Source of the DNA: Anabaena sp. WA102
GTDB taxonomy: Bacteria; Cyanobacteriota; Cyanobacteriia; Cyanobacteriales; Nostocaceae
Length of the DNA stretch: 64,000 nt
Reading direction: 5' to 3'
NCBI RefSeq assembly: GCF_001277295.1
Contig: NZ_CP011456.1
Coordinates: 1,488,001-1,552,000, forward strand
This document shows, one piece after another, positions 25,516 to 34,853 of the stretch. The first letter of the stretch is position 1. Every line of letters starts with the position of its first letter. Made by a program: the position numbers and the translations under genes. The notes below the pieces were generated by a model, which was given only the letters and a program-made list of their open reading frames with translations, did no database searches and was not told the DNA's origin.

Positions 25516-26745
25516 TTATTTCAAGATTTTAGCGACAACGCCAGCACCGATAGTCCGTCCACCTTCACGAATAGCGAAGCGCATACCTTGTTCAATAGCG
25601 ATCGCATTGATCAATTCTACTGTTACCTTGATGTTATCGCCAGGCATAACCATTTCCACATCGTTACCATCACTATCGGTAAAGGCTTTGATTGTACCAG
25701 TTACATCAGTTGTCCGCACATAGAACTGAGGACGATAACCGGAGAAAAATGGTGTTTTCCGACCACCTTCTTTCTCTGTTAAAACGTAAACTTCACCTTC
25801 AAACTGAGTGTGAGGTGTAATTGAGCCTGGTTTAGCTATTACCATACCCCGCTCAATGTCTTCCTTTTTCATACCGCGTAGTAGTACACCGGCATTGTCT
25901 CCGGCCATACCTTCATCAAGACTCTTCTTGAACATCTCGATCCCGGTAACAGCGGTACTGCGGGTATCTCTGATCCCAATTAACTCAACAGTATCACCAA
26001 CCTTAACTTTACCGCGTTCGATCCGTCCAGTAGCCACAGTCCCACGACCTGTGATGGTGAATACATCTTCCACAGCCATCAAGAATGGTTTGTCTACAGC
26101 CCGCTCAGGAGTAGGAATAGAAGCATCTACAGCGTCCATCAACTCATAGATTTTGTCTACCCACTCATTTTCACCGCGCTGAGTTTTGGGATTAGCGGTC
26201 ATTGCTTCTAAAGCTTTCAGACCTGAACCTTTGATAATGGGAATATCATCACCGGGGAAATCATAAGCGGTCAGTAGTTCCCGCAGTTCTAGTTCTACCA
26301 ATTCCATCAACTCTTCATCGTCCATCATATCTTGTTTGTTCAAGAAGACGACAAGACTAGGAACACCGACTTGTTTTGCCAAGAGGATGTGTTCACGAGT
26401 TTGGGGCATAGGACCATCTGTGGCTGCAACTACCAAGATACCTCCATCCATTTGCGCTGCACCTGTGATCATGTTTTTCACATAATCAGCGTGTCCAGGG
26501 CAATCTACGTGAGCGTAGTGACGAGCAGTGGTTTCATACTCAACGTGAGCGGTATTAATTGTAATACCCCGTGCCTTTTCTTCAGGGGCATTATCAATTT
26601 GGTCGTAACCCTTACCTACGGCTTGACCATTAGCGGCCAAGGTCATGGTAATAGCTGCTGTTAAAGTAGTTTTGCCGTGGTCAACGTGGCCAACAGTTCC
26701 GATATTAACGTGAGGTTTATTTCTTTCAAACTTTGCGCGTGCCAT
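25516..26745 (-). CDS. tuf: Elongation factor Tu
   Basis: EF-Tu brings aminoacyl-tRNA to the ribosome. The 409-residue protein has G1 GHVDHGKTT at 19-27, the switch region RGITINTAHVEY, G3 DCPGHADY, G4 NKQDMMDD, then domains II and III ending VVAKILK. The length includes the short insertion in the G domain (KTQRGENEWVDKI) common in cyanobacterial EF-Tu. It is 22 bp downstream of fusA and certainly cotranscribed with it. Confidence 0.99.
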   Translation of the reverse strand: MARAKFERNKPHVNIGTVGHVDHGKTTLTAAITMTLAANGQAVGKGYDQIDNAPEEKARGITINTAHVEYETTARHYAHVDCPGHADYVKNMITGAAQMDGGILVVAATDGPMPQTREHILLAKQVGVPSLVVFLNKQDMMDDEELMELVELELRELLTAYDFPGDDIPIIKGSGLKALEAMTANPKTQRGENEWVDKIYELMDAVDASIPTPERAVDKPFLMAVEDVFTITGRGTVATGRIERGKVKVGDTVELIGIRDTRSTAVTGIEMFKKSLDEGMAGDNAGVLLRGMKKEDIERGMVIAKPGSITPHTQFEGEVYVLTEKEGGRKTPFFSGYRPQFYVRTTDVTGTIKAFTDSDGNDVEMVMPGDNIKVTVELINAIAIEQGMRFAIREGGRTIGAGVVAKILK

Positions 26746-26767
26746 GAATAATCGTTTCCTTTTTTAA

Positions 26768-28846
26768 TTAAGCGTTCCCTTTACTTTTTGAAATGATGCC
26801 CTCAGCCACGCTGCGAGGCACCTCTTCGTAGGTACTAAACTCCATTGTAAAGATACCTCGACCTTGGGTTTTCGACCGGATATCAGTGGCATAACCAAAC
26901 ATGGTTGCCAATGGAACTTTCGATACCACTTTTGCCAGTCCCTGTTCAGTGCTTTGGCTTTCAATCTGTCCCCGGCGGGAGATTAAATCACCAATCACGT
27001 TACCGATGTAGTCTTCAGGTACTTCAACTTCAACTTTCATGATCGGCTCTAAGATCACAGGAGAGGCTTTTGTAGCCGCTTCCTTGATTGCCATAGAACC
27101 GGCAATTTTGAAAGCCATTTCTGAAGAGTCTACATCATGGTAAGAACCATGTATTAATGTGGCTTTGACATCAATGAGTGGATATCCAGCTAAAATACCA
27201 GATTCACAACATTCTTTCATGCCCTGTTCAGCCGGTCCTATGTACTCTTTAGGTACAATCCCACCGACAATTTTAGAAACAAAGACAAAACCTGTACCGG
27301 GTTCACCTGGTTCTAAATTGATCACCACGTGACCGTACTGACCCTTACCACCACTCTGGCGGATAAATTTACCATCAATTTTCTCGACGGCTTTGCGAAT
27401 GGTTTCGCGGTAAGCCACTTGGGGCGCACCAACGTTTGCTTCTACTTTAAATTCCCGTAACATCCGATCTACGAGAATTTCTAGGTGCAATTCTCCCATG
27501 CCCGCAATTACGGTTTGGTTGGTTTCTGGATCAACACGCACACGGAAGGTGGGGTCTTCTTCACTCAAAGATTGCAGAGCCTTGGAAAGCTTGTCCATGT
27601 CGTTCTTGGTTTTGGGTTCAACCGCTACCGAGATCACAGGCTCAGGAATAAATAGGGATTCCAAAATTACTGGTGAACCTTCATCACAAAGGGTATCACC
27701 TGTCAAGGTGTCTTTTAATCCCAATGCAGCACCTAAATCACCTGCCCGTAGTTCATCCACGTCTTGTCGGTCATCTGCTTTCATTAGCACTAACCGAGAA
27801 ATTCGTTCTTTTTTATTCTTGCTGACGTTAAGAACGTAACTACCTTTCTTCAGCACACCAGAATAAACACGAACGAAGGTGAGGCGACCATAAGGATCAG
27901 CCATAATCTTAAATGCCAAAGCTGATAATGGTTCTTCATCATCAGCATGACGTTCAACGGGATCACCGTTGAGCAGTGTGCCTTGAATTGGTGGAACTTC
28001 CAGTGGTGATGGTAGGTAATCTATCACCGCATCCAACATCAATTGCACGCCTTTGTTCTTAAAGGCTGAACCGCAAAGCACTGGTACGATTGTCCCAGCA
28101 ATTGTTCCTTTACGGAGAGCAGTACGGATTTCTGCTTCTGTCAGTTCTTCGCCATCGAAGTACTTATTCATCAGCGTGTCATCAGTTTCTGATACTGCTT
28201 CTACCAACTTGGTGCGGTATTGGGCTGCTTTTTCGGCTAGTTCGGCGGGAATTTCTATGGTTTGGATATCAGTTCCTTGATCGTTTGTGTACATATATGC
28301 ACACATTTTCACCAAGTCTATAATCCCTTTAAATTCAGTTTCACTACCGATAGGCAGTTGAATAGCAATGGCGTTAGCTCGCAAGCGATCGACCATTTGG
28401 TCATGCACTCTATAGAAGTTCGCACCAGTGCGATCCATCTTATTAATAAAGGCAATGCGAGGGACTTTATAGCGGTCTGCTTGTCGCCATACTGTTTCTG
28501 ATTGTGGTTGGACACCACCTACGGAACAAAATACAGCGATTACACCATCTAATACTCGCATGGAACGTTCAACTTCAATTGTGAAGTCCACGTGACCGGG
28601 AGTATCAATAATGTTAATTTGATGATCATTCCAACTGGTACTAATGGCAGCAGCAGTGATGGTAATTCCCCGCTCCCGTTCCTGTTCCATCCAGTCTGTA
28701 ACAGCAGTTCCTTCGTGAACTTCGCCAATTTTATGAATGATCCCAGAGTAAAATAATATTCTCTCTGTTGTCGTTGTTTTGCCCGCATCTATATGCGCCG
28801 CAATACCGATATTGCGTACTTTCTCTAGCGGGTTCGTGCGTGCCAC
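26768..28846 (-). CDS. fusA: Elongation factor G
   Basis: EF-G translocates tRNAs and mRNA on the ribosome. The 692-residue protein has G1 AHIDAGKTT at 17-25, the switch RGITITAAA, G3 DTPGHVDF, G4 NKMDRTGA, and domains III-V (GMGELHLEILVDRM, GKGQYGHVV, EVEVPEDYIGNVIGDL, RRGQIE). It ends ISKSKGNA. The size is standard. Several antisense ORFs cross this gene and are only shadows. It sits between rpsG and tuf in the str cluster. Confidence 0.99.
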   Translation of the reverse strand: MARTNPLEKVRNIGIAAHIDAGKTTTTERILFYSGIIHKIGEVHEGTAVTDWMEQERERGITITAAAISTSWNDHQINIIDTPGHVDFTIEVERSMRVLDGVIAVFCSVGGVQPQSETVWRQADRYKVPRIAFINKMDRTGANFYRVHDQMVDRLRANAIAIQLPIGSETEFKGIIDLVKMCAYMYTNDQGTDIQTIEIPAELAEKAAQYRTKLVEAVSETDDTLMNKYFDGEELTEAEIRTALRKGTIAGTIVPVLCGSAFKNKGVQLMLDAVIDYLPSPLEVPPIQGTLLNGDPVERHADDEEPLSALAFKIMADPYGRLTFVRVYSGVLKKGSYVLNVSKNKKERISRLVLMKADDRQDVDELRAGDLGAALGLKDTLTGDTLCDEGSPVILESLFIPEPVISVAVEPKTKNDMDKLSKALQSLSEEDPTFRVRVDPETNQTVIAGMGELHLEILVDRMLREFKVEANVGAPQVAYRETIRKAVEKIDGKFIRQSGGKGQYGHVVINLEPGEPGTGFVFVSKIVGGIVPKEYIGPAEQGMKECCESGILAGYPLIDVKATLIHGSYHDVDSSEMAFKIAGSMAIKEAATKASPVILEPIMKVEVEVPEDYIGNVIGDLISRRGQIESQSTEQGLAKVVSKVPLATMFGYATDIRSKTQGRGIFTMEFSTYEEVPRSVAEGIISKSKGNA

Positions 28847-29024
28847 AGTTACCTCCTAACGTTGTCGCCTCATGATATCTTGTATATTACTCTTTGTTAA
28901 GATTCTATACTTTTACGGAAAACCGTCTTTTTTTGTTAGCCTAGCTAGGCAGTTGCCTTTTTGGGCATTAGCTATAAATTCTACGATATACCGCACACGA
29001 GAAGACGATATATCGTTTTTCTAG

Positions 29025-29495
29025 TTAGTAACGATAATGTGCAAACGCTTTGTTCGCTTCCGCCATCCGATGTGTTTCTTCGCGCTTACGAATAGCACTA
29101 CCAGTTTCATTCGCAGCATCCATTAATTCATTAGCTAGTCTCCCAGCCATAGTTCTTCCTGGACGTTGGCGAGAATACTGCACCAACCACCGCAACGCTA
29201 GGGTAGTACCGCGATCTGTACGTACTTCCATTGGTACTTGGTAAGTTGCTCCACCAACTCGGCGAGCTTTTACTTCTACTAATGGTGTAGCGTTACGCAC
29301 TGCTTTTTCAAAAGTTTCTAATGGACTTCCACCAGTGCGTTCTTCAATAGTTTTCAAAGCGTCATAAACTATTCTTGCGGCAATTGATTTTTTGCCATGA
29401 CGCATTATCCGTCGCATCATCATGCTGATTAGGCGACTATTATACACTGAGTCAGGCGGGACTGCACGCCTTTGACTAACACCACGACGAGACAT
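29025..29495 (-). CDS. rpsG: 30S ribosomal protein S7
   Basis: This 156-residue protein has S7 motifs MSRRGVSQRRAVPPDSVYNS, LISMMMRRIMRHGKKSIA, TPLVEVKARRVGGATYQVP, and the end MAEANKAFAHYRY. It nucleates assembly of the 30S head and contacts the E site. A 178-bp spacer separates it from fusA and 380 bp from rpsL, wider than in many bacteria. A promoter in the rpsL-rpsG gap is possible, but no clear box can be claimed. Confidence 0.98.
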   Translation of the reverse strand: MSRRGVSQRRAVPPDSVYNSRLISMMMRRIMRHGKKSIAARIVYDALKTIEERTGGSPLETFEKAVRNATPLVEVKARRVGGATYQVPMEVRTDRGTTLALRWLVQYSRQRPGRTMAGRLANELMDAANETGSAIRKREETHRMAEANKAFAHYRY

Positions 29496-29876
29496 ACTTC
29501 ATCCTTGAATACGGAATTTGACCACGAAATTATATGCTATCAGAACACAGGAAACTAAAAGCGGTTTAATTAGCCGCTGATTTTTCCTGCATTTTCCTTT
29601 ATGGCTTGCGCCATGCGATCGCTATCAGTTGAGAGGAGGCTGAATTAATTCACTTATTATCTGCTACCAGACACAGAAGACGACAACGTAATCAACTTTA
29701 AAATTTAGATTAAAGTGCTGTTATCGTTGACAAGATTATCTTCTCCAAACTCATACAACTTGTTTTTATGCCAGATCCAGTTTGATTTTCTGAAAAAAAA
29801 TTCGTTACTGCTGGTTTATTACGCAGTTTGCAGGGAGGACGATTAACCGTATTTAACGCGATTAACCGCCGCCTAC
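29496..29876. other. Spacer between rpsL and rpsG, no gene seen
   Basis: The spacer includes one HIP1-like site (GCGATCGC near 29615) and short AT-rich stretches. No ORF or strong hairpin is present. It is long for a ribosomal-protein operon gap. Confidence 0.45.
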
Positions 29877-30260
29877 CTATTTTTTACCTGCTTTTGGGAG
29901 CTTAGTTCCATATTTGGAACGGCCTTGTTTGCGGTCTTTAACTCCGGCTGTATCTAATGTGCCACGGATAATGTGGTATCTAACTCCGGGCAAGTCTTTG
30001 ACCCGACCACCACGAATCATAACTACGGAATGTTCTTGTAAGTTATGACCGATACCTGGGATGTAAGCTGTTACTTCAAATCCAGAGGTAAGTCTTACCC
30101 TGGCTACCTTGCGGAGTGCTGAGTTAGGCTTTTTAGGTGTAGTTGTGTATACTCTGGTGCAAACGCCTCGCCGTTGCGGGCATTGCTTCAGAGCAGGGGA
30201 CTTGGTTTTTTGACGCGCTAGTTCGCGTTCACTACGTATTAGCTGCTGTATTGTTGGCAT
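29877..30260 (-). CDS. rpsL: 30S ribosomal protein S12
   Basis: This 127-residue protein begins MPTIQQLIRSERE and carries the decoding-centre loops TTPKKPNSALRKVARVRL and GGRVKDLPGVRYH. The Lys residues in KKPNS and the Lys after GGRV, where streptomycin-resistance changes usually occur, are wild type. It is the first gene of the str cluster. The region upstream on the minus strand is packed with tandem repeats, so its promoter must lie within about 90 bp or inside the repeats. Confidence 0.98.
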   Translation of the reverse strand: MPTIQQLIRSERELARQKTKSPALKQCPQRRGVCTRVYTTTPKKPNSALRKVARVRLTSGFEVTAYIPGIGHNLQEHSVVMIRGGRVKDLPGVRYHIIRGTLDTAGVKDRKQGRSKYGTKLPKAGKK

Positions 30261-30573
30261 GAGTTACAGCGCGTGAAGCTGCTTTATGATCTAAGTTTTA
30301 ACAAATCCTGATTATATCTTTTTTTTTGATTTTCTGTCAATCATTTTTGGGAGGGAATAGGGAATAGGGAACAGGGGAAGTTGGGGGAGTAGGGGGAGTA
30401 GGGGAAGTTGGGGAAGTTGGGGAAGTTGGGGAAGTTGGGGGAGTAGGGGGAGTAGGGGGGGGAGAAAGAATTTTCCCAATGACCAATGACCAATGACAAC
30501 TGACAACTGACAACTGACAACTGACCAATGACCAATGACTAATGACCAATGACTAATGACCAATGACCAATGA
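30261..30573. repeat. Two tandem-repeat tracts upstream of rpsL
   Basis: At 30350-30468 lies a G-rich tract built of GGGGAAGTT and GGGGGAGTA nonamers. At 30473-30590 lies a tract of the heptamers ATGACCA, ACAACTG and ATGACTA, which overlaps the 3' end of the hesB-type gene by a few codons. Three overlapping ORFs here encode only SPTSPT-like or SHWSLV-like repeats and are rejected. Confidence 0.85.
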
Positions 30574-30900
30574 CTAATGACTAATAGAGAAAGAATTACC
30601 ACAACTACAGGTTGATGTTGCTTGAGGGTTGTGAAAGCGAAAACCCCCACCCATCAAATCTTCTGAATAATCTATTGATAACTCATTAATGTAATTTATG
30701 CTTTCTGGGTCTATAATTACGCGAATATCATGCAACTCTAAAACCTGATCTTGAGATTGTACTGTTGTATCAAAAGCCAGATCATAAAACAAATCAGCAC
30801 AACCTCCAGATTTGACTCGCAAGCGAAATAAGGTATCTGATGGTTGTTTAGATTTTAAGCGCCCGATTTCATTAATGGCTGTTGGACTGAAATGAATCAT
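30574..30900 (-). CDS. HesB/IscA-type iron-sulfur assembly protein
   Basis: This 108-residue A-type carrier has MIHFSPTAINEIGRL at the start, LRVKSGGCADLFYDLAF with the first conserved Cys, the acidic segment VIIDPESINYINELSIDYSE, and the C-terminal STCSCGNSF with the CxC-G motif. All three cluster-binding Cys are present. It would pass Fe-S clusters from SUF to apo-proteins in the cytoplasm. The last codons run into a heptanucleotide repeat, so the final residues (FSISH) are repeat-derived. Both flanks of the gene are tandem repeats. Confidence 0.92.
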   Translation of the reverse strand: MIHFSPTAINEIGRLKSKQPSDTLFRLRVKSGGCADLFYDLAFDTTVQSQDQVLELHDIRVIIDPESINYINELSIDYSEDLMGGGFRFHNPQATSTCSCGNSFSISH

Positions 30901-30914
30901 GGAATTTTCTTATT

Positions 30915-31089
30915 AGTCAGTTGTTAGTTGTTAGTTGTCAGTTGTTAGTTGTCCGTTGTCCGTTGTCCGTTGTCAGTGATCCGTTGTTTGTTGTCCGTTG
31001 TCCGTTGCAAAAGAATATTTCTCTCCCCTGCTCCCCTGCGCCCTGCGCCCTGCTCCCCTGCGCCCTGCTCCCCTGCCCCCTGCCCCTGC
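30915..31089. repeat. Heptamer tracts (TTAGTTG/TTGTCCG and CCCTGCG/CCCCTGCTC) between hesB-type gene and cupin gene
   Basis: The first part (about 30915-31006) is built of GTTAGTT, GTTGTCC and GTCAGTT heptamers. The second (31023-31088) is built of CTCCCCTGC and GCCCTGC units. They end exactly at the stop of the cupin gene. Three ORFs across them are artefacts. Confidence 0.85.
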
Positions 31090-31506
31090 CTACTTTTCCG
31101 AACGGGCATAATCATCTTGATAGCGAATAATATCATCTTCTCCGAGATATTCGCCATTTTGGACTTCAATTAAAACCAAGGGAATCACACCGGGATTTTC
31201 TAACCGATGGGTTGTACATTGGGGGACATAGGTTGATTGATTATTGCTTAATAAGATTTCTTTGTCGCCACAAACTACTTTAGCTGTACCGGAAACAACA
31301 ATCCAGTGTTCACTGCGGTGGTGGTGCATTTGTAAGCTGAGGCGATGTCCAGGCTTTACTTCAATTCGTTTAATTTTATATCCGCGCCCTTCTTCTAAGA
31401 CTGTGAAAGAACCCCAAGGACGTAATTCACCAGCAGCAATACTTCTAGCATTAATTGTTGGTTGTAGAGTCAGAGTATTTGGGGCAGTTTCTGATAGTTT
31501 AGCCAT
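31090..31506 (-). CDS. Cupin, mannose-6-phosphate isomerase type
   Basis: This protein has 138 residues from the ATG at 31506, which has TGAGG 5 bases upstream. An ATG seven codons earlier and a longer frame to 31599 lack a site. The single cupin domain shows RPWGSFTVLEEG, the metal motif LSLQMHHHRSEHWIVVSGTA (His-His and Glu) and VPQCTTHRLENPG with the fourth His. This is the C-terminal module of GDP-mannose pyrophosphorylase/phosphomannose isomerase (type II PMI). As a stand-alone protein it probably acts in sugar-nucleotide supply, but the activity is inferred. Confidence 0.9.
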   Translation of the reverse strand: MAKLSETAPNTLTLQPTINARSIAAGELRPWGSFTVLEEGRGYKIKRIEVKPGHRLSLQMHHHRSEHWIVVSGTAKVVCGDKEILLSNNQSTYVPQCTTHRLENPGVIPLVLIEVQNGEYLGEDDIIRYQDDYARSEK

Positions 31507-31667
31507 AGTTACCTCAGATGGAGACATAACAAACCTGTTTTTAGTTAGAACAGTTGATGGAAAAGCGACAAGATTTAGCCACTTTGATAAAGATAGCAAA
31601 ACTCACCATTGACTGGTAAAGTCCCTGGCGGAAACTAATCTGTCTACATAAAATCTTCATCAAAAAA

Positions 31668-31834
31668 TTAGGGCTTACGCATTGACAAAGTTTCTTAAAT
31701 ATGTAATTCGGATTTTATCTCTTGTAGGGTGCGTCAGACCCGATAATTTGGTAAAAAACAGATTTCCTCTATCTGACGCACCCTACCCAATAAGTTATTC
31801 CCAAAGCCGAAAACGACGCGTGCGTAAGTCCTAA
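31668..31834. mobile_element. MITE with TTAGG(A/G)CTTACGCA ends
   Basis: The ends TTAGGGCTTACGCA (31668-31681) and TGCGTAAGTCCTAA (31821-31834) are inverted repeats with one mismatch. Inside, GTAGGGTGCGTCAGA (31724-31738) pairs perfectly with TCTGACGCACCCTAC (31772-31786). The same ends bound the block at 21181-21504. No ORF is present. Confidence 0.8.
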
Positions 31835-31864
31835 AAATAATGGATTATCTGAATTTTGGTTCAC

Positions 31865-33745
31865 CTACTTAGGAACTTTTGGTGATATGAAAATCCCAAT
31901 ACCATTGTGAACACGGGCTGCTGTACTAGGAGAACGGTCAAGTAACTGACCGCCTAAATAAAGACTGGTAGAACTACCACCGTCTAAATTTAAAGCATTA
32001 ATACAACCCATTGTTTGCATTAATTTTGCTTGTTCTGCCAAAGTTGGACCACCACCACCAGCCCGACTATGTACAGCAGCAATCATAAGATTACCTGTGG
32101 AAGTGGTACAAATACTGCTGCGAACTGCTTGACTTGTCATGAAAGCAGGGCTGAATGTTTCTGCTGGTCCATCTAGAACTATTTGCCGATTTTGGACTAA
32201 TAGGGGACCTGCACCAATAATGTGGGGGTAGCGACTAAATTCAGGTGTGGTAGTGGTGCTGGTAAGAGAAACTTTTGTCCCAATGGGTAATTGTGGTGTC
32301 TGATTGCGGAAGATGAGGAGATAACCATTTTCGGGAATGGGAATGGTAGTTATACCACTTTTACCTCCTGCTAACTGATTGCTTACTTGATTGTTTTCGA
32401 CAACTACAATAGTTTCATTATCAGCTAAAGGTGTATAAGTATTTCCCCATACTGGAGTATAACGAGCGATACCGCGTTGGACATAGCCAGTATTAAGTAA
32501 GGAAATGGGTAGACGTTGATTATTGTTCGTAATTAAGGCTTCTGTGAGGGTGAGCCGACCAAAGTAAAATTGTCCGTTATTATTCCAAGCGATCGCTCCT
32601 CGGTTAAGAATTGGACCGGATATCCACTGATTATCTCGCCGAATTGCGCCTAAAGGTAATTTATTATTACGGTTAAAATAACCACCATTAACTGCGGCTA
32701 CTGCTAAGTAATTTTGAGCAGTTTGGATTAAAGGGGCTGTACCAGTTAATGTTTGCGGATTAGTAATTATAGGCTTAATACTTAATCCCACAGACCGAGG
32801 GTTAATATCTAACCAAACCACAGGAAAGCGATCTGTTCCTAAAGTTACCAACTGCTGTCGCCATTGTAATCCCTGCGCCCAAGCAATAGTTTTTTCCACC
32901 ATGGCATCAGGTTGAATATCAATAACTAAGCGATTGGGTTGGGGAATAGTGCTAACTTGTAGAGACTGACCAAAGGGAATACTAAGACGGAGAATTGTTT
33001 GATTATTAACCACTTCCACTTTTTGAATTATTGATACGGAAATGGGTGGTGTAGTGGGTTGAGAGTTATAGCGTTGTATTAAAGTCGGATCAGCAATACC
33101 ATCTAGGGTAAGCGTCCATTCTCTGTTGGGTGGTGTGGTAGATTTAGAGATAATCTCATCAGGATCTACTACTTTTTTAACTGGTAATTCTTGTCGAATT
33201 TGCCAAGGGGTCGCTATATCTAAATCGAGGACAACTCTATCTCCTTTTGGTTGTTTACCCAGACGAATGTTTTTCAGTTGAGAAGGGGGAGTAGAAATTA
33301 CCAAAGTGTTACCATTAGCTTGAATTTGCCATTTAGCTGTTTGGGCTAATTGAGTAATATCTAAATAACGATATCCTCCGCTAAGATTCGTGTTAAAAAT
33401 GAGGGGATTTGTCAAGCCAGAAAACCACTGTACTGGTTGTTTGCCAGGATTACTGCTATTGAGTAAATCTATCCCTATTAATTGCTTAACTGCACCATCA
33501 CTTAGATAAGTTTGTCCTTTAATGGTGGTTGCTGTTGGTTGTAACCATGCTCCTGGTAAAATCCGTCCATTGAGAATAATTTGATTACCAGCACTAACGG
33601 AAGTGGGAACGGGAGTTAGTAAACTAGGAGTATCTTGAGCAAATGCCCCATAAGTAGCAGTCAAACACAGTGCTGTTGACAGTAGCGGTAATACAGAATT
33701 TAGGATTTTCAAGATCATTGACTGGGTATTTTTAAAAGTTATCAA
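31865..33745 (-). CDS. Secreted phosphodiester glycosidase (NAGPA-type) domain protein
   Basis: This is a 626-residue protein. Residues 1-36 form a signal peptide (SVLPLLSTALCLTATYGAFA); an internal ATG at 33718 is an equally good start. The N-terminal half carries beta-rich repeats of the copper-amine-oxidase-N/AMIN type (GRILPGAWLQP..GQTYLSDGAVKQLIGID; KGDRVVLDLDI; QPNRLVIDIQPD). The C-terminal 300 residues match the NAGPA/phosphodiester glycosidase family with AAVNGGYFNRNNKLPLGAIR, RYPHIIGAGPLLV and the metal-site segment INALNLDGGSSTSLYLGG. It is probably periplasmic or envelope-associated and acts on glycan or phosphoglycan; the substrate is unknown. Confidence 0.88.
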   Translation of the reverse strand: MITFKNTQSMILKILNSVLPLLSTALCLTATYGAFAQDTPSLLTPVPTSVSAGNQIILNGRILPGAWLQPTATTIKGQTYLSDGAVKQLIGIDLLNSSNPGKQPVQWFSGLTNPLIFNTNLSGGYRYLDITQLAQTAKWQIQANGNTLVISTPPSQLKNIRLGKQPKGDRVVLDLDIATPWQIRQELPVKKVVDPDEIISKSTTPPNREWTLTLDGIADPTLIQRYNSQPTTPPISVSIIQKVEVVNNQTILRLSIPFGQSLQVSTIPQPNRLVIDIQPDAMVEKTIAWAQGLQWRQQLVTLGTDRFPVVWLDINPRSVGLSIKPIITNPQTLTGTAPLIQTAQNYLAVAAVNGGYFNRNNKLPLGAIRRDNQWISGPILNRGAIAWNNNGQFYFGRLTLTEALITNNNQRLPISLLNTGYVQRGIARYTPVWGNTYTPLADNETIVVVENNQVSNQLAGGKSGITTIPIPENGYLLIFRNQTPQLPIGTKVSLTSTTTTPEFSRYPHIIGAGPLLVQNRQIVLDGPAETFSPAFMTSQAVRSSICTTSTGNLMIAAVHSRAGGGGPTLAEQAKLMQTMGCINALNLDGGSSTSLYLGGQLLDRSPSTAARVHNGIGIFISPKVPK

Positions 33746-34853
33746 TCAAAACCCAGCCTAGCGAAAATTTATCAGAAAATTTAAAAAATAATTACCTTTT
33801 TTAGAAATATTCGTGATATTATTTATCTTGGGTCTGTGTCTCTTATTCAGAGTAGCAGGCAGTTACTATGCTAAAAATACTAGCTGCAATTGTCTTAAAT
33901 AATACAAATTAATTGGAGCCTGCTATGATACTGTTGGGGGTTAAAGGTGAAATTCGGACACCCTATCCTCATCTCTAAAATTTTAGGTTTTGGGGTTTGA
34001 ATCTAAAATCTCAAGTTCCTGTGGTTGGTCATGAATAAACAGCCAGAATACAGGGAAAAATAGATATGTTTTAGGAATTGTCAAATGGGCATATAGTGAA
34101 AATAGGCTAATTTTTGGGAGCTATCAGTAATCAGCAAAGAACAAGAATAGCTTGCATGGTGTAAGCCGTGAGCAAAAAAACTGCAAACTTCAAAACCGTT
34201 GGATTTACAGGTCTTTCTGGATTAGGGTAGTTTGTTTATATAGTGCATTGACACTCTCAGCGGCTAAAGTCAGTGAGATTCTTAGTTCACCGAAACCACT
34301 TAATTTAGATTCCTTGCGGTTTCTAAACCAGAGGTGGGGTCTCACCAAGTAGAGCAACCGCCGTTTAATTGTCAAGGTATGGTGTCTGCGATTTAGGCAG
34401 CAATTGGGTTTTTAGACAGGTTGATTACCCTTCCTGTATCAATACTTGTCGGTTAAGGAAATGTAGGTTGGGTTGAGCGACAGCGAAACCAAACAAAATC
34501 CTTGATAAGGTTGGGTTGAGGAACGAAACCCGACCTACCATATAATGACTTTTCATGCTTAACCGAGTAGTATTGCTTCCTGTATAGGTAATATTATCCA
34601 TAAAATGCTAAATTATGACAAGAGAAAATAGAAATTGAGTAAGAATTGATGACGGGGATTAAAATTACCGAGTATTCTTGTAAACAAACAAAAAATAAAT
34701 AGGTATTGATAACACAGCTTTAGTTAAACGTCAAGCTAAAATTGTTATCTCTAAACTTTGGTAATTATGTATTTTTATCCAGTGCCAAAACTGAGAAAAT
34801 TTCCCTTTAGCAGTAATAACAACATCTGTACCTCAACATTTCAGGAATAGAGT
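33746..34853. other. Long spacer upstream of gltS with repeats and a possible transposon scar
   Basis: At 33852-33925 a pair TAGCAGGC / GCCTGCTA brackets about 60 bp. At about 34248-34300 lies TTGACACTCTCAGCGGCTAA..AGTCAGTGAGATTCTTAGTTC, which looks like the hairpin end sequence of IS200/IS605-type elements. No TnpA or TnpB frame remains, and a 66-codon ORF across it is not credible. At 34465-34541 is a TGTAGGTTGGGTTGAG palindromic element. The gltS promoter must lie near 34700-34840, but I cannot define it. Confidence 0.45.

Noticed and set aside
26764..28788. Several ORFs of 60-113 codons inside fusA in other frames or on the other strand
   Set aside because: They lie entirely within the well-conserved fusA gene and show no family features.
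30312..30650. Three overlapping ORFs upstream of rpsL
   Set aside because: They translate tandem heptamer and nonamer repeats only.
30350..31089. Tandem repeats considered as a CRISPR array
   Set aside because: Units are 7-9 bp without spacers, and no cas genes are nearby.
34152..34352. 66-codon plus-strand ORF upstream of gltS
   Set aside because: It has no ribosome-binding site and crosses a transposon-end-like hairpin; a gene is not supported.
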